A stretch of 5,943 bases of DNA from Acidobacteriota bacterium (lineage in GTDB: Bacteria > Acidobacteriota > Vicinamibacteria > Vicinamibacterales > JACQTH01), in assembly GCA_016210935.1 (NCBI GenBank), contig JACQTH010000509.1, positions 1 through 5,943 of the forward strand, in the 5' to 3' direction. How positions within the stretch are numbered: position 1 is the first letter of the stretch; each line of letters begins with the position of its first letter. The position numbers were made by a program, and so were the translations under genes. Positions 1 to 4,858 of this stretch are shown in pieces. Under the pieces are notes generated by a model. That model saw only the letters and a list, made by a program, of their open reading frames with translations. It had not been told where the DNA came from and searched no databases.

Positions 1-204
1 CGAAAGGTCACGAAGAGACGTTTATCAGTGCACAGAAAAGGAGTCAAGGAAGAGGCCCGACTGCGCCCGCGGGAGGACACCTGAAAAACGTCCTCACAAA
101 AGAAGGATAGCCCGGCGGCCCGAATTGCGCGATAATTCGCCCAGAAGGTTGTCCATGGCTTTGGCAGCGCTGTTGCTCATCCGTGACCGTGTAAGGAGTC
201 TCTC
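1..204. other. Leader / intergenic region upstream of the PEGA protein
   Basis: No long gene is visible here. The first 60 bases are purine-rich. Two short inverted repeats occur: GAGGAC (73-78) with GTCCTC (90-95), an 11-nt loop and no T-run after it; and CGAATT (121-126) with AATTCG (134-139), a 7-nt spacer. The second contains a lone -10-like GATAAT (131-136), but I see no matching -35 at normal spacing, so no promoter is called. The region may also hold the end of an upstream transcript. Confidence 0.5.
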
Positions 205-208
205 ATGA
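155..208 (+). CDS. Possible 17-aa upstream ORF overlapping the PEGA gene start (tentative)
   Basis: A short frame starts at ATG 155 and encodes MALAALLLIRDRVRSLS. It is preceded by AGAAGG at 143-148, six bases from the ATG, which is an acceptable Shine-Dalgarno. Its TGA (206-208) overlaps the ATG of the downstream gene (205-207) in an ATGA arrangement typical of translational coupling. The downstream gene's own Shine-Dalgarno lies inside this small frame. The peptide has a hydrophobic N-terminal half followed by Arg residues and matches no family I know. A frame this short can occur by chance, so the call rests only on the start signal plus the overlap. It could be a leader peptide or nothing. 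Confidence 0.25.
   Translation: MALAALLLIRDRVRSLS
192..198 (+). promoter_or_regulatory. Strong Shine-Dalgarno for the PEGA-domain gene
   Basis: TAAGGAG lies six bases before ATG 205. This near-consensus site fixes the start of the downstream gene. Confidence 0.8.
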
Positions 209-1044
209 CACGGCATTTTGTACGCCTCACGGTTCTGTCCCTCCTGGTGTTCATCGCCGCGCCCGTCTACCTCGCGGCACAGCCTCAGTCCGAAGGACCC
301 CGGGGCGGTGCCCCCGGTGGCGGCGCCGGTGGCGGCGCCGTCGAACGGGCAGGTGGCGGCGGCGGCGACACGGGCGGCGGCTCAAGCGTCCCGTCATCCG
401 GCGGCAGCATGGGCGGGTCGAGTTCGGGCGGAGGTTCTATGGGGCCTCCCTCGCCGACTCCATGGATGGGGCGCAATTCGGGGTTCGAGCGCGGCCCCAG
501 TCGATTTGAAGAAGGACGCCCCGCGCATGAGGGCCCTCCACCGTACAGCCGCCCCCGCGGCGATAATCCGGTCAGCGGGTACGCGGTTCCGCGCGGGGAA
601 GCGCCCACGCGTCCGGACCGCGGATCGGGCGTCGTCACGGCGCCATTCGGCTATTACGGCGGCCTGTACGACCCCTACTACCGCCGCGCCTACTGGCCCT
701 ATGGCTACGGCGCCTTTGGTCTCGGCTACTTCTATTACGACCCGCTGTATTGGTCTTATCCCTCAGGGTATTGGTCGGGCTACTCCGCATACAGCTCGTC
801 GTACGGATATGACCAGGGTTCCATCAAGCTGAAGATCAAGCCTGCGAGCGCCGAGGTCTTTCTCGACGGGTACTTCGCCGGCCAGGTCGACGACTTCGAC
901 GGCATCTTCCAGCGGCTGCGCCTCGACTACGGGCCACACCGCGTGGAAGTGCGCGCGCCGGGATACGAAGCGCTCGTGTTCGAGATTCGCGCGCAACCCG
1001 GCCGCACCATCACGTATCGCGGAGAGCTGAAGCCGCTGCCATAA
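205..1044 (+). CDS. Exported Gly-rich/Tyr-rich protein with C-terminal PEGA domain
   Basis: This 279-aa protein is predicted to be secreted or periplasmic. Residues 1-25 form a signal peptide (basic start, hydrophobic core, cleavage near LAAQ). Residues 31-82 are low-complexity Gly/Ser, including two exact GGGA units. Residues 83-145 are Pro/Arg/Gly-rich. Residues 149-204 are extremely Tyr/Trp/Gly-rich, with motifs such as YYGGLYDPYYRR and GYFYYDPLYW. Residues 205-275 match a PEGA domain: the KIKPASAEVFLDG strand-turn-strand and the later PHRVEVRAPGYE motif are clear. PEGA domains are small beta folds found in bacterial envelope proteins, often as binding or anchoring modules; the exact ligand is not known from sequence. 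The start is fixed by the TAAGGAG site. The gene converges on the permease, with a REP-like palindrome after its stop. A structural or surface role is inference. Confidence 0.88.
   Translation: MTRHFVRLTVLSLLVFIAAPVYLAAQPQSEGPRGGAPGGGAGGGAVERAGGGGGDTGGGSSVPSSGGSMGGSSSGGGSMGPPSPTPWMGRNSGFERGPSRFEEGRPAHEGPPPYSRPRGDNPVSGYAVPRGEAPTRPDRGSGVVTAPFGYYGGLYDPYYRRAYWPYGYGAFGLGYFYYDPLYWSYPSGYWSGYSAYSSSYGYDQGSIKLKIKPASAEVFLDGYFAGQVDDFDGIFQRLRLDYGPHRVEVRAPGYEALVFEIRAQPGRTITYRGELKPLP
316..339 (+). repeat. 12-bp perfect tandem repeat in the Gly-rich segment
   Basis: Two exact adjacent copies of GGTGGCGGCGCC encode GGGA twice (residues 38-45). The length is a multiple of three, so copy-number change would keep the reading frame. 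Confidence 0.85.
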
Positions 1045-1057
1045 GCGCCCGGTACCC

Positions 1058-1101
1058 GTAGTGCCCGGCTTTAGCCGGGCCCGGCTGAAGCCGGGCACTA
1101 C
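1058..1101. repeat. Paired inverted GTAG-headed REP-like palindrome (BIME-like), between convergent stops
   Basis: A 44-bp palindrome is centred between 1079 and 1080, with one non-Watson-Crick position (T1072 opposite G1087). Each half is itself a hairpin: GCCCGGC-TTTA-GCCGGGC (1063-1080) and GCCCGGC-TGAA-GCCGGGC (1079-1096). Both outer ends carry the tetranucleotide GTAG (GTAG at 1058-1061; its complement CTAC at 1098-1101). GTAG heads followed by a GC-rich stem-loop are the known signature of one class of REP elements mobilised by RAYT (TnpA_REP) transposases. It begins 13 nt after the PEGA stop and ends 2 nt from the permease stop. It could act as a bidirectional transcript end or 3' stabiliser, but no T-run follows on either strand, so a classical intrinsic terminator is not supported. 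Confidence 0.75.
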
Positions 1102-1103
1102 AC

Positions 1104-2501
1104 CTAACGCTTCGTCGCGCGAGCGGGGGTCTGCGCGCTCGCGCGTGTGAACCAGAAAAGAAGCGGGAGGCCGCCCGCAATCACCGCAAGGCCGGCGAGC
1201 GATTCGCCCGGGCTGCGCCAGATGGCGTTCGCCAGCATCGCGACGCTCACCATGATGAAGAGCGCGGGCGCGACCGGGTAGCCCCACGCCCGGAAGGGCC
1301 GCGGCTCGTCAGGGTGCCGCGCGCGCAGGACGAACAACGACAGCACCGCGATCATCGCGAACAGCACCACGGCGAAACCGGTGTACGACACGAGCTGCGA
1401 CAGCGTCCCCGAGAGAATCAGCACGCAGCTCCAGATTCCCTGCGCCACAATCGCCACGGCCGGTGTCCGGTACCGCGGGTGCACGCGAGCCGCCGCTGAG
1501 AAAAAGCTGCCGTCGCGCGCCATCGCGTAATACACACGCGGACCCGCCAGCACCATCGCGCTCACGCTGGCCGCGAGGCTGATGATCGCGAAAAACGCGA
1601 TGACATTCGCGGCGACGAATCCGAACAGCCGATCGGCGACGACATCAATCAGGCGTGCGCCCATGAGGCCCGCCAAATCGGCGCCCGGCATCGCGTAGAG
1701 ATACAGCAGGTTCAGCAGCAGATAGATGCCGATCACGGCCACCGTGCCGAGGCCGAGCGCTTTCGGCACGTTGCGCCCGGGATCACGAATCTCCTCGGCC
1801 ACGTAGGCGGCGGCATTCCATCCCGAGTACGCAAACATCACCGGGATGAGCGCCAGCAGGAATCCGCCGGTGGAGGCGGCGGCTCCCTGCGCCAAGTGTC
1901 CGAAGTCGCCGCGGCCGATGCTCAGCCCAAGGGCGATCAGGACGACAAGCCCCGCGACCTTCCCGCCCGCCAGGATGTTCTGGACGAGACGACCAGGTCC
2001 CAGACCTCGAATATGAATGATGGAGAGCAGCGTCACGACGGCGAGCGCAACGATCGCCTGCCGTGACACGATCATCGGCACGGCAGGAATGGGGATCGTC
2101 AAGAGCGGTGTTCTGTCGGCGGCGGCCGGAATGAAGCGGCCCAGGTAATCCGCGAGCGCGAGCGAATTCACCGCGATCGCGCCGGTGAATCCGGCCACGA
2201 ACGACGTCCATCCGGTCAGAAAGGCCGCAATGGGCCCGAACGCTTCGCGCAAGTACACATACTCGCCGCCTGCGCGCGGCCTCAACGCCGCAAGCTCCGC
2301 GTACGCCATCGCGCCGGCGAACGCGAGCATGCCGCCGAGCAGCCACGCGCCCAGCATGAGCCATGGACTCGGAACCATCTGCGCGACAATGATCGGGAGG
2401 AAGAAAATCCCGCTGCCAATGACGTTGGAGATGACGATCGCGGCTCCGTCGTAAGGACCGAGCCGGCGGTGCAGGGCGGAAGGGGCGGTGTCGGCGAGCA
2501 C
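1104..2501 (-). CDS. APC-family amino acid permease
   Basis: A 465-aa inner-membrane transporter of the amino acid-polyamine-organocation superfamily, about 12 helices, a normal length. Family marks: GSGIF in TM1 (29-33), which lines the substrate site in this fold; PRAGGEYVYL after TM2 (75-84); FAYSGWNAAAYVAEEIRDP in TM6 and the following loop (223-241); and GPRVYYAMARDG before TM9 (320-331). It probably imports amino acids by proton symport or exchange; the substrate cannot be read from sequence. The frame is open for 78 further codons upstream, but that part lies over the lipoprotein gene and is Arg-rich and not membrane-like. I therefore chose GTG 2501, 2 nt after the lipoprotein stop. 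Its Shine-Dalgarno is weak, so it may depend on coupling to the upstream gene. The stop is 2 nt from the REP-like palindrome. Confidence 0.9.
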   Translation of the reverse strand: MLADTAPSALHRRLGPYDGAAIVISNVIGSGIFFLPIIVAQMVPSPWLMLGAWLLGGMLAFAGAMAYAELAALRPRAGGEYVYLREAFGPIAAFLTGWTSFVAGFTGAIAVNSLALADYLGRFIPAAADRTPLLTIPIPAVPMIVSRQAIVALAVVTLLSIIHIRGLGPGRLVQNILAGGKVAGLVVLIALGLSIGRGDFGHLAQGAAASTGGFLLALIPVMFAYSGWNAAAYVAEEIRDPGRNVPKALGLGTVAVIGIYLLLNLLYLYAMPGADLAGLMGARLIDVVADRLFGFVAANVIAFFAIISLAASVSAMVLAGPRVYYAMARDGSFFSAAARVHPRYRTPAVAIVAQGIWSCVLILSGTLSQLVSYTGFAVVLFAMIAVLSLFVLRARHPDEPRPFRAWGYPVAPALFIMVSVAMLANAIWRSPGESLAGLAVIAGGLPLLFWFTRASAQTPARATKR

Positions 2502-2503
2502 GC

Positions 2504-2992
2504 TCAGCTCGTGAGCAGTTGACGGCGAATCCGATACTCGCCGATCTTGACCCACTGCGCCGAGCCGTGCTTCGCGAAGATCTGGACGGTGGCGTCGACG
2601 AACTGACTGTTTTGCAGCATTTGCGCCCGCGGCTCGTCGCCGGTATAGCCGAGCGGCGATCGCATCACGATCGGGTCGCCCGTCCGCTTGCTCCCGAGCG
2701 GCTCCCGGAAGACCCGGACGAAGGCCGAACCCCATTCCTCGGCTTCATTCACGCGCCTGAAGACCGCGTTCAGCTGGAGGTTGCCGATTTCCCGATCGCT
2801 GACATTCGTCAGACGGAACGATACGCTCGGGACGAGCTTGTTCTTCCCGCCCTCGACAATTCCGGCGTCGAACCAGCCGCTGGTGACGTCAACAATCTGA
2901 AGCGCGGTGCCGACATCGGCGGAGCTGGCGCACGCGCTGCCGCCGGCAACGAGCGCAACCAGCGACAGGACTGCCATGAAGGAGCGGACCAT
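2504..2992 (-). CDS. Small predicted lipoprotein of unknown function
   Basis: A 162-aa protein. Residues 1-20 form a short hydrophobic signal sequence, followed by GGSAC with Cys21 as the likely lipidated residue, though the lipobox is not ideal (Gly at -3). The mature part looks all-beta, with a stretch VSFRLTNVSDREIGNLQLNAVF (about 56-77) typical of Ig-like domains that mention 'extra-cytoplasmic comparison of terms', then VFRR, GSAFV and a C-terminal FAKHGSAQWVKIGEY segment. I do not recognise a named family. It is the first gene of a probable two-gene unit with the permease, so a periplasmic accessory role for transport is possible, but this is inference from position only. The start ATG 2992 has no Shine-Dalgarno; a -10-like TAGAAT lies 6 nt upstream. 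Met6 is a less likely alternative start because it would cut into the signal sequence. Confidence 0.75.
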   Translation of the reverse strand: MVRSFMAVLSLVALVAGGSACASSADVGTALQIVDVTSGWFDAGIVEGGKNKLVPSVSFRLTNVSDREIGNLQLNAVFRRVNEAEEWGSAFVRVFREPLGSKRTGDPIVMRSPLGYTGDEPRAQMLQNSQFVDATVQIFAKHGSAQWVKIGEYRIRRQLLTS

Positions 2993-2998
2993 AGGCGG

Positions 2999-3027
2999 AT
3001 TCTAGCAGGGATTACCGTAGGACAGAA
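2999..3027 (-). promoter_or_regulatory. Putative promoter of the lipoprotein-permease unit (leaderless type)
   Basis: On the minus strand a good -10 element TAGAAT occupies 3004-2999, six bases before ATG 2992. Seventeen bases upstream is only a poor -35, TTCTGT (3027-3022). Transcription would start at or next to the ATG, giving an mRNA without a leader, which fits the missing Shine-Dalgarno. The -35 position lies within the last codons of the recombinase fragment. Confidence 0.45.
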
Positions 3028-3224
3028 CCGATGTCATACAGCGAGACACCCTGCCGCAACATTTCGGTGGCGGCTGTGTGCCGCAGCAGGTGCGCGCCAT
3101 GCCGCGGCGCGTTCACCCCAGCCCGGCGCATGGCCCGAGCCACAACGGAGCCCACGGCGTCCCCGGACTCAAACGGCACGCACGGTGCCTTGACGCGGAC
3201 AAACACGCGGTCTTCCCGGCTCAC
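3012..3224 (-). pseudogene. C-terminal fragment of a tyrosine recombinase/integrase
   Basis: About 70 residues are readable and match the catalytic domain of phage-type/XerC-like tyrosine recombinases: DRVFVRVKAP, then ARAMRRAGVNAPRHGAHLLR, then HTAATEMLRQGVSLYDIG. The HLLR (residues 45-48, codons 3092-3081) is the conserved HxxR of the active site. The fragment stops right after SVLR with TAA (3014-3012), where intact relatives go on to the next conserved His and the Tyr nucleophile. The first catalytic Arg and the whole N-terminal domain are also missing; upstream of SRED the frame soon meets a stop (3251-3249). It is truncated at both ends and cannot be active. It is a relic of a mobile element or integrase-associated insertion. 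Confidence 0.82.
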
Positions 3225-3688
3225 TGAACTCGCGACGACCTGGATCGGCTACGTCGACCGCGATGGCGCCATCGAAACACTCTTCGCCTACCACCCGACC
3301 GGAGGCCGCGGCGCGGCCGCGTTGTTCTGCTTCACGAATACTGGCGCTCTCGCTGGTGACCCGCGCGTGGAGCGGCCGATCGTGGTTTTTCCCCGGCCGC
3401 GCGTGAACCAGGCGCTGGAGGTCACCAATCGCGTCCTGGTCGTCACGTTCGACGACCAATCACTTCGGGTGAACGTCGGCGAGCGGGAACGGGATCGGAC
3501 GAGGAACGGGATCGGACGATGACCGTGCACTACACGCTGGACAGCTCGATGAACGTGCTGGACGTCGGGGTTTCAGATGTGCTGCAGGCCACCACCGCGA
3601 ACGACAGTCCGCTGGCCAGCTCGATCACGCGCTGTCCGCCGAGGAAATATCCGGGCTGCGCGCCGTGCAGGTCATCTTACGCCAGTAG
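3225..3688 (+). pseudogene. Frameshifted, 5'-truncated gene remnant of unknown function
   Basis: A protein-like sequence runs across three frames. Frame one (to about 3502) contains WIGYVDRDGAIETLFAYHP, ALFCFTNTGAL and ALEVTNRVLVVTFDDQSLRV. An exact 17-bp tandem duplication (3486-3519) then shifts the frame; with one copy removed it reads straight on into VHYTLDSSMNVLDVGVSDVL. Near 3612-3620 a second frame change leads to QLDHALSAEEISGLRAVQVI and a TAG at 3686-3688. No start codon or Shine-Dalgarno fits the 5' edge, which abuts the recombinase fragment head-to-head, so the beginning is lost. I do not recognise the family. The third segment is joined by judgement of its protein-like look only. 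Its end overlaps the last 17 bases of the convergent barrel gene. Confidence 0.55.
3486..3519 (+). repeat. Exact 17-bp tandem duplication causing a frameshift
   Basis: Two adjacent identical copies of GGAACGGGATCGGACGA occupy 3486-3502 and 3503-3519. Seventeen is not a multiple of three, so the second copy knocks the surrounding reading frame out and creates a TGA at 3520-3522. Confidence 0.92.
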
Positions 3689-4652
3689 GCCTCAGGGCCC
3701 CCACGTTGCGGCCCGAGTGCCGACTGGGTGAGACCGGACCACTGCCCGCTCGGAAATGCCAGTTCATGCCAACGGTGATTCCGCGATGCGGGTGCACGTT
3801 TCGTCCCCACACTATGCCTGCCACGGCCGCGAATCCATCCAGCGAATCCGTAAAGGCAAAGCCGACGCCGCCGCCCAGGTTCAAGATCTTGTTTTTCTGA
3901 AGCCGGTCGTGATTGAGGAGGAAGATAGGTATCGACAACCGGGGATCGGGAAAGTCGGTGCCGTCGTGGGTGATTAGCAGGCTCTCGAGAAAGCGCACGG
4001 CAAATCGCGGGGTCACGAAGTATCCCACCTCGGAGTCCAGGCCACTGCGATTCGGACGAATGCCGGCGACCTCCTGCATCACCGTGTGGGAGAGCTGAGT
4101 GTGGAAGTAGAGTCCGGGCGCAACGGCGTCCAGGAAGCGGCCCACGTTCACGCCCGCCCGAAACCCCCGAAGATCCTTTCCAATGGCGGAGTGGCCGAGA
4201 CTTTCGTAGTGATGACTGGGAATGATCCCTTCAGCAAACGGGGCGATGGCCAGCGCTCCGGTCTTCAGGCCATACCGGAGCCCGAATCGGAAGTCCTGAG
4301 CACCGCTGTGATAGGTGCCGTCGTCGATAGGTTTCGGCTCTCCACGGACGTTGAGGAGGTGCGGGTGATCGCCCCTGTACCTCGCTGTTATGAAGGGGAG
4401 TGTGAGATTCAATGCGAGCCTGTTGGTTAACCCCCACTCGACCTCGGGAACGAGTCCGTGCGCGCGGACCGTATCATCGCCAAGGAGCCGGCCGTCGGTC
4501 GTGAGCTCGCCTCGCGCGAGCGTGTTTTGGTAGGTGATGGTGAGCGTGCCCTCACCGGGCGATGGCAGCCACGCCTGGGCGAGCGTTCGGCCCGGCAGGG
4601 CGCCGACACCGAGAGCGACGAGCGCAAGCGTGGCGGCAGGTGATGAGCGCAC
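3672..4652 (-). CDS. Outer-membrane beta-barrel protein, transporter-like
   Basis: A 326-aa protein with a signal peptide (1-27, cleavage after AQA) and alternating polar/hydrophobic strands through residue 300. Motifs include GEGTLTITYQN near the start, WGLTNRLALNLTLPFI (73-88), DFRFGLRYGL, LDSEVGYFVTPRFAVRF and GITVGMNWHF at the end. This resembles barrel proteins annotated as 'transporter' or phenol-degradation MetA-type; the cargo is unknown. GTG 4652 is chosen because AGGAG lies six bases before it and a signal peptide follows at once. The usual C-terminal aromatic of a barrel is Phe300, yet the frame continues for 26 hydrophilic, non-barrel residues to a stop inside the neighbouring remnant. 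That tail may be read-through into foreign DNA. It is probably transcribed alone, divergently from the kinase. Confidence 0.82.
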   Translation of the reverse strand: MRSSPAATLALVALGVGALPGRTLAQAWLPSPGEGTLTITYQNTLARGELTTDGRLLGDDTVRAHGLVPEVEWGLTNRLALNLTLPFITARYRGDHPHLLNVRGEPKPIDDGTYHSGAQDFRFGLRYGLKTGALAIAPFAEGIIPSHHYESLGHSAIGKDLRGFRAGVNVGRFLDAVAPGLYFHTQLSHTVMQEVAGIRPNRSGLDSEVGYFVTPRFAVRFLESLLITHDGTDFPDPRLSIPIFLLNHDRLQKNKILNLGGGVGFAFTDSLDGFAAVAGIVWGRNVHPHRGITVGMNWHFRAGSGPVSPSRHSGRNVGALRPTGVR

Positions 4653-4658
4653 TGTCGT

Positions 4659-4663
4659 CTCCT
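4659..4663 (-). promoter_or_regulatory. Shine-Dalgarno of the barrel gene
   Basis: On the minus strand AGGAG sits six bases before GTG 4652. It decides this GTG as the start. Confidence 0.8.
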
Positions 4664-4858
4664 GTGTAAAGCCTTGCGGCGAGGGGCGGGGCCGCGCTTC
4701 AGGTGCGAGGCGCGAGTGTAGTTGGCGTGCTGAGGTACGTCAATCTTCATGCGCCCGCCTCATTGGGCCACCGCGCGCAAACTTGCCTGGACTGCGTCCC
4801 TATGCGAGACTCCCGAATCGACGCGCCGCGTGCGCCGCGCGTCGCGAGCACCATCACG
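4664..4858. other. Divergent intergenic region between barrel and kinase genes
   Basis: It holds the barrel promoter on the minus strand. On the plus strand I found no convincing -35/-10 pair for the kinase, and no ORF with gene-like properties. A 13-base match CGCTTCAGGTGCG occurs at 4695-4707 and again at 4867-4879 inside the kinase start, probably by chance. Confidence 0.5.
4715..4743 (-). promoter_or_regulatory. Sigma70-type promoter of the barrel gene
   Basis: On the minus strand TTGACG (4743-4738) is followed after exactly 17 bases by TACACT (4720-4715). Five of six -35 bases and four of six -10 bases match consensus. The predicted start near 4708 leaves a leader of about 55 bases with a good Shine-Dalgarno at its end. 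Confidence 0.65.

Noticed and set aside
73..95. GAGGAC/GTCCTC hairpin as a terminator
   Set aside because: The stem is only 6 bp with an 11-nt loop and no T-run on either strand.
285..638. Minus-strand Pro-rich ORF of 117 aa
   Set aside because: It is the antisense of the Gly-rich segment of the PEGA gene; Gly codons read backwards give Pro. No ribosome site or protein-like composition.
1058..1101. Palindrome as a classical Rho-independent terminator
   Set aside because: No T-run follows on either strand; the double-hairpin structure with GTAG ends is better explained as paired REP units, though it may still affect transcript ends.
1783..2364. Alternative 193-aa minus-strand frame inside the permease
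   Set aside because: Arg/His-rich shadow frame of the permease; the permease frame holds all family motifs.
2502..2735. N-terminal 78-codon extension of the permease frame
   Set aside because: It lies within the lipoprotein gene in another frame, is Arg/Ala-rich and has no membrane character; GTG 2501 gives a normal family length.
2519..3193. Plus-strand ORF of 224 aa over the lipoprotein and recombinase fragment
   Set aside because: It is antisense to two better-supported coding regions, and its translation has no recognisable motif.
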